Positions 27,106-35,873 of a stretch of 64,000 nucleotides of DNA are shown in pieces. The position numbers and the translations under genes are program-made. The stretch lies in contig CAYYEM010000004.1 in the NCBI GenBank assembly GCA_964470915.1, forward strand, positions 10,116-74,115. The letters are read 5' to 3'. Position 1 is the first letter of the stretch. The number at the start of each line of letters is the position of its first letter. The notes below the pieces were generated by a model. The model was not told the origin of the DNA and made no database searches. It saw nothing but the letters and a program-made list of their open reading frames with translations. Origin of the DNA: CAYPXN01 sp964470915. GTDB taxonomy: Bacteria > UBA10199 > JADFYH01.

Positions 27106-27731
27106 TGGCTAAGTATAATGATAGTGTATGCAAGTTATGTCGCCGGGAAGGTTTGAAACTTTTCCTTAAAGGGGATCGCTGTTACACAGAAAAATGTGCT
27201 ATTGAGAGACGTGCCTATGCTCCAGGTCAGCACGGACAAGCTCGTGGTAAGTCTTCAGAATATGGGACTCAGCTTCGTGAAAAGCAAAAAGTAAAACGAC
27301 TTTATGGATTGTTGGAACGTCAATTCCGTTTAAGTTTCAAAAAAGCAGATCGAATGAAGGGCGTTACGGGTGAAAATCTTCTTCTAGGCTTGGAATCACG
27401 TTTAGATAACATGGTGTATCGTTTAGGTTTTGCAAATTCACGTTCTGAAGCCAGACAATTGGTACTTCATGGACATTTTTTGGTGAATGGTAAAAAAGTT
27501 AATATTCCTTCTTACATCTGTCGATCCGGAGATAGTATTGAGGTAAAGGAAAAGAGCCGAAGCGTAGCAAGAATTGCCCAAGCTGTTGAAGCAGTGGATC
27601 GTCGCGGAGTTCCCACTTGGTTGGAACTCGATAAGCAAGCTTTTAAAGGAGTTGTAAAAAATCTGCCACAAAGAACAGAACTTACAATGCCTATCAATGA
27701 ACAATTGATTGTCGAACTCTATTCTAAATAG
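27105..27731 (+). CDS. rpsD: 30S ribosomal protein S4
   Basis: This is uS4, a primary assembly protein of the 30S body, 208 residues. The start ATG 27105 overlaps the rpsK stop; an upstream in-frame ATG at 27075 lies inside rpsK and is not used. It keeps the zinc-binding N-terminus (CKLC, then CYTEKC) and contains an S4 RNA-binding domain, LESRLDNMVYRLGFANSRSEARQLVLHGHFLVNG. Confidence 0.97.
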   Translation: MAKYNDSVCKLCRREGLKLFLKGDRCYTEKCAIERRAYAPGQHGQARGKSSEYGTQLREKQKVKRLYGLLERQFRLSFKKADRMKGVTGENLLLGLESRLDNMVYRLGFANSRSEARQLVLHGHFLVNGKKVNIPSYICRSGDSIEVKEKSRSVARIAQAVEAVDRRGVPTWLELDKQAFKGVVKNLPQRTELTMPINEQLIVELYSK

Positions 27732-27751
27732 AAAATTTGGAGGAAAGACGA

Positions 27752-28768
27752 ATGCAAACTCTGGTTGCAAAAAATTGGCGTAGTTTAATTAAACCCAAAG
27801 GATTGGAAATTGAAAGGGAAAGCAAAACCTCTCAATATGGAAAGTTTATCGCTCGTCCCTTAGAAAGAGGTTTTGGTATCACTTTGGGGAACAGCCTAAG
27901 ACGAATCCTTCTTTCTTCTATCCAAGGTGCCGCAGTAGTGAGTGTGAAAATTGATGGGGTTCTCCATGAGTTTTCTACTATTCCTGGAGTGAAGGAAGAT
28001 GTGACAGATATTATTTTAAATTTAAAACAGCTGCGATTAAAGCTTTCAGGTGTGGATCATGATGTGATTCGTATCGAAGCTTCTGGTGAGAGAGAACTTA
28101 CCGCTGCTGATATTATTACAACTCCAAATGTGGAAGTGTTGAACCCTGATCTTCATATTGCGACCTTGTCTGCTGATGCTAATTTGAAAATGGAATTAAC
28201 CGTTAAGTTAGGAAAAGGTTTTTCTTTAGCAGAAAAAAATAAGACAGAAAGAGATGTGATTGGAGTAATTCCTATCGATGCTATTTTTACTCCCATCAAA
28301 AAAGTAAATTACACTGTGACCAATGCTCGTGTGGGTCAAGCAACAGACTACGATCGTTTAACATTAGAAGTATGGACTGATGGTTCAGTGCTTCCAGAAG
28401 ATGCTGTTGCTTACTCTGCTAAAATTTTGAAGGATCAAATTTCGCTCTTTATTAGTTTTGAAGAAGAGGATGAGCCCATTGAAGAAGAAATTATCGAAGA
28501 ACCCAAGATGAATGAGAATTTGAACAAGAGAGTGGATGAATTAGAATTATCTGTTCGTTCAGCGAATTGTCTTCAAAATGCTAATATTAAATACATTGGT
28601 GAATTGGTTCAAAAATCAGAAGGTGAAATGCTTAAAACAAAGAATTTTGGACGTAAATCTCTTAATGAAATCAAAGAAATTCTTTCAGAAATGGGACTTT
28701 CTTTGGGGATGAAGATTGAAGGTTGGCAGTTCCCCAATGAAGATGAAACCAAAAAGGAAGAAATTTAA
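27752..28768 (+). CDS. rpoA: DNA-directed RNA polymerase alpha subunit
   Basis: This is the alpha subunit that nucleates RNA polymerase assembly, about 338 residues. The N-terminal domain has RGFGITLGNSLRRILLSS; the C-terminal domain (about 255-320) carries the helix-hairpin-helix LELSVRSANCLQNANIKYIGELVQKSEGEMLKTKNFGRKSLNEIKEIL, which contacts UP elements and activators. ATG 27752 follows GGAGG at 27739-27743. It lies between rpsD and rplQ as usual. Confidence 0.98.
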   Translation: MQTLVAKNWRSLIKPKGLEIERESKTSQYGKFIARPLERGFGITLGNSLRRILLSSIQGAAVVSVKIDGVLHEFSTIPGVKEDVTDIILNLKQLRLKLSGVDHDVIRIEASGERELTAADIITTPNVEVLNPDLHIATLSADANLKMELTVKLGKGFSLAEKNKTERDVIGVIPIDAIFTPIKKVNYTVTNARVGQATDYDRLTLEVWTDGSVLPEDAVAYSAKILKDQISLFISFEEEDEPIEEEIIEEPKMNENLNKRVDELELSVRSANCLQNANIKYIGELVQKSEGEMLKTKNFGRKSLNEIKEILSEMGLSLGMKIEGWQFPNEDETKKEEI

Positions 28769-28793
28769 TACGAAGTTTGAATGGAACTGACTT

Positions 28794-29309
28794 ATGCGAC
28801 ATTTGAATAAAAAAGTTAGATTGGGTCGAAACACAGCACATCGTATTGCGATGATGCGTAATATGGTTACTTCACTTATTGAAAGTGAACGCATTGAAAC
28901 CACATTACCTAAAGCCAAGCAATTAAGAAGTCTAGCCGATCAAATGGTGACTTTGGGTAAAGAGGGAAGCCTTCATGCACGTCGTCGAGCGTTGACTACA
29001 GTACGTAAGAAAAGCGCAGTATCTAAGCTTTTTACAGAATTGGCGACTCGTTTTAAAGATCGTGCAGGTGGATATACCAGGATTATTAAGCTTGGTTTTC
29101 GTCATGGAGATGGGGCTCCAATGGCAATTATTGAATATTTAGGTTTTGTGCCTAAGCTTATTTCTGGTGCTGCAGAATCTGGAGCTAAAGCAAATAAATC
29201 TTCTGAAAAACCTAAGAAAAAAGCCTCTCCAAAAACAGAAGAAAAAGCAAAAAAAGAAAATAAAGCTTCAAAAAAAGTTCCTGCAAAGAAAAAGAAAGAA
29301 TCAAAGTAG
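28794..29309 (+). CDS. rplQ: 50S ribosomal protein L17 with a basic C-terminal tail
   Basis: This is bL17, at the tunnel exit. Residues 1 to about 120 match the family (MRHLNKKVRLGRNTAHRIAMMRNMVTSLI, then RYTRIIKLGFRHGDGAPMAIIEYL-like sequence). A further 50 residues of Lys/Ala/Glu-rich low-complexity sequence follow, giving 171 residues. The tail resembles that of L30 here. It closes the ribosomal block. Confidence 0.96.
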   Translation: MRHLNKKVRLGRNTAHRIAMMRNMVTSLIESERIETTLPKAKQLRSLADQMVTLGKEGSLHARRRALTTVRKKSAVSKLFTELATRFKDRAGGYTRIIKLGFRHGDGAPMAIIEYLGFVPKLISGAAESGAKANKSSEKPKKKASPKTEEKAKKENKASKKVPAKKKKESK

Positions 29310-29349
29310 AGATATTTTCACTTGTGCTGAAAAATCTGAGTCATAGAGT

Positions 29350-29871
29350 ATGATTATGAAAAGATGGCTTCTGATCTTTCTGTTGATTATATTAAGTGCT
29401 TTGAGCATTTGGTATGTTACGAAAGGTTATCACTCTGGGCCTAAAGATGGAACTCAAGCGCCTGAATTTTCTCTAGACAATCAATCCGGACAAAAACAAA
29501 GTCTTTCTCAATATTCAAATCAAGTCGTTTTGTTAAATTTCTGGGCGACATGGTGTGCGCCTTGCGTGAGTGAAATGGCAAGTTTGGATCGCTTATATCA
29601 AAAATATAAGGATAAGGGATTTGTCGTATTGGCAGTCAGTGTAGATGAAGATGGTTGGAAAGCAATTGATGCCTTTTTGAAAAAAAATCCAGTTACTTTT
29701 CCTATACTCTTGGATGCAGATTATAAAGTTGCTGATCAGTATGCCACTTACCGAGTTCCAGAATCTTATTTGATTAATAGACAAGGCCAAGTGGTGGAAA
29801 AAATTCTAGGTGCCAAAGAATGGGATTCTTCCGAAATGATTTCTAAAATTGAAAAAATAATTGGCAAATAA
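29350..29871 (+). CDS. TlpA/ResA-like thiol-disulfide oxidoreductase
   Basis: This is a 173-residue membrane-anchored thioredoxin-fold protein of the AhpC-TSA/TlpA group. An N-terminal membrane helix (about 5-22) should place the thioredoxin domain in the periplasm. The active site is WCAPC, in the context LLNFWATWCAPCVSEM, and the cis-Pro region reads YRVPESYLIN. Such proteins reduce disulfides in apocytochromes or other exported proteins; the substrate here is unknown. It lies just after rplQ and convergent with panD, 10 bases apart. Confidence 0.9.
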   Translation: MIMKRWLLIFLLIILSALSIWYVTKGYHSGPKDGTQAPEFSLDNQSGQKQSLSQYSNQVVLLNFWATWCAPCVSEMASLDRLYQKYKDKGFVVLAVSVDEDGWKAIDAFLKKNPVTFPILLDADYKVADQYATYRVPESYLINRQGQVVEKILGAKEWDSSEMISKIEKIIGK

Positions 29872-29881
29872 ATTTCTTTAT

Positions 29882-30238
29882 TTAACTTTTCTTCACAATC
29901 TTATTTTGTGAGTTCACAAGAACTACTTTTGGGATATGTTTTTTTACTTCTTTTTCATCTAGAATTGCGAAGCTAGTGATAATGATGATATCCCCTTTTT
30001 TAGCAAGATGAGCCGCTGCCCCATTAATACAAATCACCCCTGAGCCTCTTTTACCCTTGAGAGTATAAGTTTCAAAACGGTTTCCATTTGTCACATCCCA
30101 AATATGAACATGTTCATTCGGGAGAAGGTCAGCCGCTTCCAGAAGGTTTTCGTCAATAGTAACGCTTCCTTCATAGTGCAAATCGGCATCGGTGACTGTT
30201 GCACGGTGTATTTTTGATTTCAGGAGACTTCTAAGCAT
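29882..30238 (-). CDS. panD: Aspartate 1-decarboxylase (pyruvoyl enzyme)
   Basis: It makes beta-alanine from aspartate for pantothenate and CoA synthesis, 118 residues. The self-cleavage site Gly24-Ser25, in HYEGSVTID, is present; Ser25 becomes the pyruvoyl cofactor. The ITDADLHYEGS-type region, the ETYTLKG stretch and the GSGVICINGAAAHL loop are diagnostic. It is a single gene convergent with the TlpA-like gene and divergent from the coiled-coil gene at 30386. Confidence 0.97.
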   Translation of the reverse strand: MLRSLLKSKIHRATVTDADLHYEGSVTIDENLLEAADLLPNEHVHIWDVTNGNRFETYTLKGKRGSGVICINGAAAHLAKKGDIIIITSFAILDEKEVKKHIPKVVLVNSQNKIVKKS

Positions 30239-30323
30239 TTAAATTCCTATGGTTCCGGCCAATCTTAGGGCTGGCTGAATAAACCAGAGCTTGCTTAAAG
30301 TGTCAAGAAACTGATCTACTTAT

Positions 30324-30352
30324 TTGACAAGTTTTCGGGCATTTGTTACGAA
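30324..30352 (+). promoter_or_regulatory. Possible promoter for the gene at 30386
   Basis: TTGACA (30324-30329) is followed 17 bases later by TACGAA (30347-30352), about 35 bases before the ATG. The -35 is perfect and the -10 is poor. It lies in the 147-base divergent gap with panD, where no other feature is seen. Confidence 0.3.
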
Positions 30353-30385
30353 ATGCATTCATTTTCGATGGGATAGGTCTTTTAT

Positions 30386-30745
30386 ATGACTAAGATTGCA
30401 TGGTGGGATAAAACCTTAAACTCTTGGTTTAAACTCAAGGATGAAGTGTTAAAGGTGTCTCAGTTAGGCCGAGTGGGGCTTAGCCGTTCTTTTTTAATTC
30501 ATGAAAAAATGAAGCTCACTGCACTTTTGGGTGAATATGCTTATCGTTGGATTCGTGAAAATGGTAGTAAAGATTTGCATCAACAGCGTTTGGTGGATCA
30601 AATTGAAAAGCTGAATCAAAAAGTTCGTGCGATAGATGAAAAAGTAACAGGCATTACCAATGATCTCAGCCATCATTTGAATGCGGAAGAGGGGAATGAC
30701 ATTTTAGTAAAACGCAAGTTGCGAATGGGAAGAAGAAAGAAATAA
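30386..30745 (+). CDS. Hypothetical coiled-coil protein
   Basis: I do not recognise this 119-residue protein. The first half is mixed and basic (WWDKTLNSWFKLKDEVLKVSQLG); the second half (about 60-100) looks like a coiled coil with heptad-spaced Leu, Ile and Val (RLVDQIEKLNQKVRAIDEKVTGITNDL) and ends in a basic KRKLRMGRRKK. There is no signal peptide or membrane helix. The size and character recall phasin-like or filament-forming small proteins, but nothing specific supports that. It reads toward the tRNA-Ala gene. Confidence 0.7.
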   Translation: MTKIAWWDKTLNSWFKLKDEVLKVSQLGRVGLSRSFLIHEKMKLTALLGEYAYRWIRENGSKDLHQQRLVDQIEKLNQKVRAIDEKVTGITNDLSHHLNAEEGNDILVKRKLRMGRRKK

Positions 30746-30767
30746 TCATTTTTTATAATATTGTTTA

Positions 30768-30788
30768 GCAAAGTCCGACTTTGCTAGG
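30768..30788. repeat. Near-perfect palindrome upstream of the tRNA region
   Basis: TAGCAAAGTC and GACTTTGCTA are exact complements separated by one base. It lies 23 bases after the stop of the gene at 30386. It could act as a weak terminator, although no T run follows, or be another dispersed repeat. Confidence 0.5.
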
Positions 30789-30799
30789 CAGAACGAATT

Positions 30800-30825
30800 G
30801 GTGACGTAGCTCAGTTGCCAGAGGA
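30800..30825 (+). pseudogene. Partial tRNA-like 5' fragment
   Basis: GGTGACGTAGCTCAGTTGCC and the next six bases reproduce the first 26 bases of the tRNA-Ala 31 bases downstream with only a few changes (T for G at position 3, CC for GG in the D loop). After that the sequence diverges and cannot form anticodon or T arms. It looks like the remnant of a duplicated or displaced tRNA. Confidence 0.55.
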
Positions 30826-30855
30826 GTGAAGAAAAATTTAGATGATAAATATCTT

Positions 30856-30928
<73 letters not shown>

Positions 30929-30935
30929 CAAAATA

Positions 30936-30970
30936 AAAAGCCCCTGTATGCTTGGCATACAGGGGCTTTT
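30936..30970. terminator. Bidirectional terminator between tRNA-Ala and the cold-shock gene
   Basis: A 16-bp perfect stem, AAAAGCCCCTGTATGC (30936-30951) with GCATACAGGGGCTTTT (30955-30970), closes a 3-nt loop. With A-rich and T-rich flanks it can stop transcription from both convergent sides. Confidence 0.9.
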
Positions 30971-30988
30971 ATTTAAAACCTATAAGTC

Positions 30989-31195
30989 TTAGGCTTTAAT
31001 TACGTCAGTGGCCTGCAATCCTTTGGCTCCTTCGGTGATTTCAAATTCCACCGCTTGGCCTTCAGCAAGTGACTTATAACCTTCACCGCTGATTGCAGAG
31101 TAATGAACAAAAACGTCTTGTCCATTATCCTGTTCGATAAAACCATAACCCTTATTGTCATTGAACCACTTTACGCGGCCTTTACTACGAGACAT
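30989..31195 (-). CDS. Cold-shock domain protein
   Basis: This is a 68-residue single-stranded nucleic-acid-binding protein (CspA family), probably an RNA chaperone. RNP1 (KGYGFIE) and RNP2 (VFVHYSAI) are intact. The start MSRSKGRVKWF at 31195 follows a strong AGGAGG; the frame runs on to 31276 but that part is not conserved. The long upstream region (about 155 bases to the next stop) is compatible with the long structured leaders usual for csp genes. Confidence 0.95.
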   Translation of the reverse strand: MSRSKGRVKWFNDNKGYGFIEQDNGQDVFVHYSAISGEGYKSLAEGQAVEFEITEGAKGLQATDVIKA

Positions 31196-31350
31196 ACTGC
31201 GTCCTCCTAAGACTGAAAATAAATATTCTTTGAAGATTAAATGGCAAAAAACCTTCCTTTCACCCTTATTTGCCATGCTTCAAAAAACACTTAATTTCAA
31301 AAATTACTTTTTAGGTGAAAGTAAATCAGAAAAACTGATTTTGCGAGAGG

Positions 31351-33270
31351 CTATCGGATTCTCCGGCTGAATGTCAAGTTAAGAAGCGAGCTCCTTTTGA
31401 AGAATCGAAGCAAAAAAATGAGAGCTAAGTAAAAGCCATAAAGAGAAAGCGGTGAACTTGTTTGATTAGCTGATTTAACAAGTGAACAACCGCTGCCTTG
31501 AGCGCCAAAAACAGAGACTGTTACTGTAGCAGAATTGTTGGAAGTGTCATTGTCGATTACTTGAGCTGAAACGGTTGCTGTATTTTGGAATATGTTAGCA
31601 GTGATGGGTGTTACATTGAGAATAACCGTTGCGCTGGCACCTGATTCTATATCCCCAAGAGAACAGCTAATGCTTGTCGTGCCTGTGCATGAGCCTTGGC
31701 TCACACTAATATTATTTAATTGTAAACCTGAGGCAAGTTCGTCGCTTACGTTGACTGCTCCTGCTGTGTCTGGACCTGAATTGTTTACAGTAATTGTAAA
31801 GTCAAAGCTGCTATTTGGATTTACAAACTCATCAGCTGTTTTTTGAATACTGAGATCGGCAGTGTTACCTAAATATCTTAAAATAATTTGTTGTCCGCCT
31901 GAACCTAATCCATTGCTGTCACCTACAACAAGAATTTTCCCATCGCTTTGAACGGAGGCAGCCCTTCCTGCATTGCTAGAGCCTGGGGCAGTATGTACAA
32001 CACCAGGGGTGTTACCGTCAGGATTAAAGCTTGTATCGAGTTCTCCAGAGGAAAGCATTTTAACAAGTCCAATCTCAGTCCCCGAACTTCCGACAATGAA
32101 AACAGAATCATCATCTTGGATAGCGCTGTTGATAGCATTGACAGTAACAGAATCATTTGTGCCATCGATACCATTTGTATTAAATACTCCTGAACTTCCA
32201 AAAGTAGTATCGAGAGCTCCATTGCTAGATTGATATCGAACGGTGCTACTGGTGGTATCAGTACTTCCTACCGCTACTATTTGCCCATTAGTTTGTAACT
32301 CCAGACTATAAAGAATATCTTGGCTTACACCCAACACATCTGTACTTACAATTCCATTAGTTCCAAAAGCAGTATCAAAACTTGCATCTGAGTTAAGCTT
32401 AATTAATGCAAAATCGAGTAAGTTGCCTGCATCAAAAGTGCCAACTCCTCCTACAGCAATTTGATCGGTTTCACTCAGATAAATAATAGAGAGCGGTATT
32501 TCAACACTAGGAGTTGAAAGTAAATTGAGCGTAAGAATGCCGGGCGTGCTTCCTGAAGGGTTGAAGCTGGTATCTAAACTGCCATCTGTGTTGATACGTA
32601 TAATAGTAAAATCGAAAAAATTAGTAGGATCTATTGTGAGGCCGGCTAGAAGCATTTTATTGTCGCTTTGCACAGCAATAGAGTTTGCGCTGGAGACTAC
32701 AGATGCAGTTTCGGGCTCGATAATGAGAGTCCCTGGAAGAGGTCCTGAAGCATTGAAAGTAGAATCTAAACTTCCATCCGCATTATAAACACTGATTGCA
32801 AAGTTGGAATAGAAGTCAGGTGGATCTATGACCAACGAAGTACCAATCAAGACAATTTTTCCGTCAGGTCGAACCGCCATGTCTGTAGTAGCATCTGAGC
32901 TGAGGCTAAAAGTTCCATTATAGTTAGGTAAGAAATCAGTGGTTACTCTTCCACTGCTGCCAAAACTGGTATCAAGAGAACCATCTGAATTTAAGCGAGA
33001 TAAAGTAAAGTCAGAATCAATGGATGCTGGTGTCAGAGTAGTGGCTGTCACCAAGCCACCTACATAAATATAACCATTTGAAAACTGCCTTACGCCTCTT
33101 GCTCCTGATGTCAGTATATCAGCATCAGGATAGAGGTCTGCAAAGGTAATGTAAGCGATTCCATCACTATCAAAGCTAGTATCCAGATCACCTGGTGCGG
33201 TGAAAGCTGTAGGAGTATGGAGAATAAATTGAAGGCAAAGAGCAGAAATGAAAAATGATTTTTTTATCAT
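31351..33270 (-). CDS. Delta-60 repeat and DUF11 surface protein with sorting tail
   Basis: This 639-residue exported protein starts with a signal peptide (about 1-24, ending FTAPG). It then carries about seven delta-60 type repeats, each centred on a DGSLDTSFGxxG motif (for example LNSDGSLDTSFGSSGRVTTDF), which form a beta-propeller-like structure. A DUF11 domain follows (about 475-590: DLSIQKTADEFVNPNSSFDFTITV). The C-terminus is GSGCSLV, a spacer, a hydrophobic helix and a run of basic residues, the layout of a MYXO-CTERM-like sorting signal. It is probably cell-surface; the ligand is unknown. Confidence 0.85.
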   Translation of the reverse strand: MIKKSFFISALCLQFILHTPTAFTAPGDLDTSFDSDGIAYITFADLYPDADILTSGARGVRQFSNGYIYVGGLVTATTLTPASIDSDFTLSRLNSDGSLDTSFGSSGRVTTDFLPNYNGTFSLSSDATTDMAVRPDGKIVLIGTSLVIDPPDFYSNFAISVYNADGSLDSTFNASGPLPGTLIIEPETASVVSSANSIAVQSDNKMLLAGLTIDPTNFFDFTIIRINTDGSLDTSFNPSGSTPGILTLNLLSTPSVEIPLSIIYLSETDQIAVGGVGTFDAGNLLDFALIKLNSDASFDTAFGTNGIVSTDVLGVSQDILYSLELQTNGQIVAVGSTDTTSSTVRYQSSNGALDTTFGSSGVFNTNGIDGTNDSVTVNAINSAIQDDDSVFIVGSSGTEIGLVKMLSSGELDTSFNPDGNTPGVVHTAPGSSNAGRAASVQSDGKILVVGDSNGLGSGGQQIILRYLGNTADLSIQKTADEFVNPNSSFDFTITVNNSGPDTAGAVNVSDELASGLQLNNISVSQGSCTGTTSISCSLGDIESGASATVILNVTPITANIFQNTATVSAQVIDNDTSNNSATVTVSVFGAQGSGCSLVKSANQTSSPLSLYGFYLALIFLLRFFKRSSLLNLTFSRRIR

Positions 33271-33347
33271 GTGAATTCCTTATAAGAAAATAAATGGTAA
33301 TATATTAATTATAATACTATTTTTAATACTAACAATTTAAATTAAAT

Positions 33348-33665
33348 TTAGGACTTTTGTCCCGGCTGACTTTCATTTTTGTTGTCTAAAATCAGGATAT
33401 ACTCATTTGATTTAATGTAACCTAATTTTTCGCGCACCAGTCTTTCCGCGTTAGATGGGATTTTGAGGTGATTAATTTCTCGTGCCAGCTTTTGGTTGCT
33501 ACGGTAAAGTTCTTGGTTTTCTTTTTGGACTTGGTCCCGAAGAGCATAAAGCTTTTTCAGTTTTACCAAGCCTTCCTCGCCGAAAATAGTGATCGTGGTA
33601 AAAAATCCAATCACTAAAATCCCTAAGAAAAAGAAAAGTCTCGATTTTTTTTTCACTTTTTTCAT
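33348..33665 (-). CDS. ftsB: FtsB/DivIC septum formation initiator family protein
   Basis: This is a 105-residue bitopic membrane protein: a basic N-terminus, one membrane helix (about 10-28), a coiled coil (about 33-70) and the short conserved end AERLVREKLGYIKSNEYIL. That layout is FtsB/DivIC, part of the FtsQLB divisome complex that activates septal peptidoglycan synthesis. It lies 9 bases after ruvB on the same strand; the pairing with ruv genes is less common than pairing with eno. Confidence 0.85.
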   Translation of the reverse strand: MKKVKKKSRLFFFLGILVIGFFTTITIFGEEGLVKLKKLYALRDQVQKENQELYRSNQKLAREINHLKIPSNAERLVREKLGYIKSNEYILILDNKNESQPGQKS

Positions 33666-33674
33666 TTATAAAAG

Positions 33675-34709
33675 CTAGAATAACACTTCTTGAGAAAGTT
33701 TGGTAGTAGGTTTTAAGCCAAAATGAAGATAGGCAAGTTCTGTGGCAATCCTGCCACGAGGGGTTCGCTGAAGAAAGCCACATTGTATCAAAAAAGGCTC
33801 GTAAACATCTTCTATAGTATCCTTTTCTTCGCTAATAGCACTTGATAAAGTATCAACCCCGACAGGTCCTCCTGAAAACTTTTCGATGATGGTCATAAGG
33901 ATTTTACGATCCATATGATCAAAGCCCTTTTCATCTACTTCGAGCATCGAGAGAGCATCGTGGGCAACTTGGGGGGTGATAATGCCACCGGCTCTGACTT
34001 CAGCAAAATCTCTGACTCTTTTGAGCAAACGATTTACAATGCGTGGGGTGCCTCGTGAGCGTCTCGCGATTTCATGTGCACCTTTTTTTTCAATTTCAAT
34101 TCCTAAAAGCTTTGCGGAACGAAGCACGATGAGTTCTAGCTCTTCGGGTGAGTAAAAATCCAGACGTGCTACCACTCCAAAACGATCCCGCAAAGGGGAG
34201 GTGAGGAGGCCTGCTCGGGTAGTAGCTCCTATCAAGGTGAAACGAGGCAAATCTAGTTTGATGGTTTTGGCAGAAGGCCCCTGACCAATGAGAATATCGA
34301 GTTGATAATCTTCCATGGCAGGGTACAAGATTTCTTCGACCGTATGTGGTAGACGGTGAATTTCATCAATAAATAAAATTTGTTTCTCTTCGAGGTTGGT
34401 GAGTAAAGCAGCCAGATCACCAGGGCGTTCAATCACTGGGCCAGAGGTTGATTTGATGCTAGAGCCCATTTCATGAGCAATAATATGAGCAAGCGAAGTT
34501 TTTCCTAAGCCTGGGGGGCCATAAAATAAACAATGATCTAAAGCTTCTTTTCTTTTTCGCGCAGCTTCGATGAATATTTTAAGCTTTTCTTTTACTTTTT
34601 CCTGCCCAATGTATTCTTCAAAAGTTTTAGGACGGAGTGAGTTTTCAATTTCTAACTCTTCAGGTTCAAGCGGTTTAGTTTCCATGTTTTGATTTGAACG
34701 AATAGTCAT
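33675..34709 (-). CDS. ruvB: Holliday junction branch migration helicase RuvB
   Basis: This is the AAA+ motor of the RuvABC resolvasome, 344 residues. Walker A is GPPGLGKTSLAH, Walker B LFIDEIHRL, and sensor 1 and the arginine finger region GATTRAGLLTSPLRDRFG are present, followed by the winged-helix end GFLQRTPRGRIATELAYLHFG. It is in an operon with ruvA (4 bases upstream) and ruvC. Confidence 0.98.
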   Translation of the reverse strand: MTIRSNQNMETKPLEPEELEIENSLRPKTFEEYIGQEKVKEKLKIFIEAARKRKEALDHCLFYGPPGLGKTSLAHIIAHEMGSSIKSTSGPVIERPGDLAALLTNLEEKQILFIDEIHRLPHTVEEILYPAMEDYQLDILIGQGPSAKTIKLDLPRFTLIGATTRAGLLTSPLRDRFGVVARLDFYSPEELELIVLRSAKLLGIEIEKKGAHEIARRSRGTPRIVNRLLKRVRDFAEVRAGGIITPQVAHDALSMLEVDEKGFDHMDRKILMTIIEKFSGGPVGVDTLSSAISEEKDTIEDVYEPFLIQCGFLQRTPRGRIATELAYLHFGLKPTTKLSQEVLF

Positions 34710-34713
34710 AATT

Positions 34714-35307
34714 TTACTTTGCGAGAACTTGTAAAGTTTCTTTGAGGCTTAATTCAAAATTTTGAGGATCTCTGAGTTGAGTCGAATTTAGCTTTTTCTC
34801 AATTTCATTTCGATTATAGCCCAAATTTATCAAAGCAGAGATTAAATCTTCAGGTAAAGCCATTTTTTTTGCTTTTTGGTTTTCGGAGAAGGGCTCTTCA
34901 ACAAGTTCTAAAAGTTTATCTTTGAGTTCTACAATGATTCTTTCAGCAGTTTTTTTACCAATTCCAGAAATTGAAGTGAGTTTTGCTAGGTCTTCACAAT
35001 AAATGGCCTGAATCAGCTCTTGAGCAGGCAGGCCTGCTAATATTGACATGGAAAGCTTTGGACCTATGCCCGAAACAGAAAGTAATTTCAGAAAAAGTTT
35101 TTTTTCGGCATGGCTTAAAAAACCAAAAAGGGAGATGTTATTTTCGCGTACTGAAGTGTAGATGACCAAAGTCACATTCCCTGTAATGTTTTGGAGCTTT
35201 TCAAGGGAGTTGCTTGGCATGAATACTTCATAACCCACTCCATTTGCTTCCAAAATGAGCGAGTCTTCTTGACGATGTACGATTCGTCCACTGAGCTGAG
35301 CAATCAT
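34714..35307 (-). CDS. ruvA: Holliday junction DNA-binding protein RuvA
   Basis: This protein binds four-way junctions and loads RuvB, 197 residues. The OB-fold start (MIAQLSGRIVHRQEDSLILEANGVGYEVF) and the helix-hairpin-helix pair (LLSVSGIGPKLSMSILAGL and LTSISGIGKKTAERIIVELKDKL) are diagnostic. Its ATG overlaps the ruvC stop by 4 bases. Confidence 0.98.
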   Translation of the reverse strand: MIAQLSGRIVHRQEDSLILEANGVGYEVFMPSNSLEKLQNITGNVTLVIYTSVRENNISLFGFLSHAEKKLFLKLLSVSGIGPKLSMSILAGLPAQELIQAIYCEDLAKLTSISGIGKKTAERIIVELKDKLLELVEEPFSENQKAKKMALPEDLISALINLGYNRNEIEKKLNSTQLRDPQNFELSLKETLQVLAK

Positions 35308-35807
35308 CGTCGGCCTCCTGCTATTTTTAATTTTTGATCCAATTTTAAACTATGAGCATGGCAAATAGCTACCGCTAAAGCATCGGAAGCATCGTAGTAA
35401 GTAATTTCAGGAAGTTTGAGCAGCTGTTTCACCATATGTTGAATTTGTTCTTTGCTGGCTCTTCCGTAGCCTACCACCGCTTGTTTAATGATAAGGGGAG
35501 TATACTCGTAGATGGGGAGCTTGAACTCCATGCTCGCTACCATCGCAGCTCCTCGAGCATGTCCTAGCTGAACAGTACTTTTTACATTTTTGGCATAAAA
35601 AATATTTTCAATGGCGACTTCATCCGGGGAAAATTTTTCAATCAACTCTTTAATTCCCTTAAAAATAGTATGAAGTCGAGCAGGAAAGTTTTTGTCTGTT
35701 TTAGTAAAAATACCACCGTTATCGATGTGTTGTAAGTGGGATCCCTTTTTTTCCAGCACACCATATCCGGTGATATGGGAGCCTGGATCTATGCCGAGAA
35801 TAATCAT
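35304..35807 (-). CDS. ruvC: Holliday junction resolvase RuvC
   Basis: This is the structure-specific endonuclease that resolves junctions, about 167 residues. The first catalytic Asp is in MIILGIDPGSHITGYG; Glu in EVAIENIFYAKN and the terminal Asp pair in YYDASDALAVAICHAH complete the site. The frame continues upstream to 35852, but that part is the palindromic repeat at 35816, so ATG 35807 is used. Confidence 0.96.
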   Translation of the reverse strand: MIILGIDPGSHITGYGVLEKKGSHLQHIDNGGIFTKTDKNFPARLHTIFKGIKELIEKFSPDEVAIENIFYAKNVKSTVQLGHARGAAMVASMEFKLPIYEYTPLIIKQAVVGYGRASKEQIQHMVKQLLKLPEITYYDASDALAVAICHAHSLKLDQKLKIAGGRR

Positions 35808-35815
35808 ATTTAACC

Positions 35816-35866
35816 TGTAGGGGCGCCCCTTGGTGCGCCCTGGGCTCGGCAAACAGAGCCCCTACA
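35816..35866. repeat. TAGGGGCGC palindromic repeat with terminal inverted repeats
   Basis: TGTAGGGGC at one end and GCCCCTACA at the other are exact complements, enclosing GCGCCCCTTGGTGCGCC-type internal pairing. It fills the gap between yebC and ruvC. It belongs with the elements at 4845, 40786, 52394 and 61146 and is the best-bounded copy. Confidence 0.75.
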
Positions 35867-35873
35867 TTAACAT

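Noticed and set aside
30800..30825. A second functional tRNA gene
   Set aside because: Only the acceptor 5' strand and D arm are present; no anticodon arm, T arm or 3' acceptor strand can be formed.
30989..31276. Long form of the cold-shock protein starting at 31276
   Set aside because: The extra 27 residues lack conservation, and the strong AGGAGG points to the start at 31195.
35808..35852. Longer RuvC starting at 35852
   Set aside because: The extra residues are encoded by the palindromic repeat; the family start MIILGIDPGS is at 35807.
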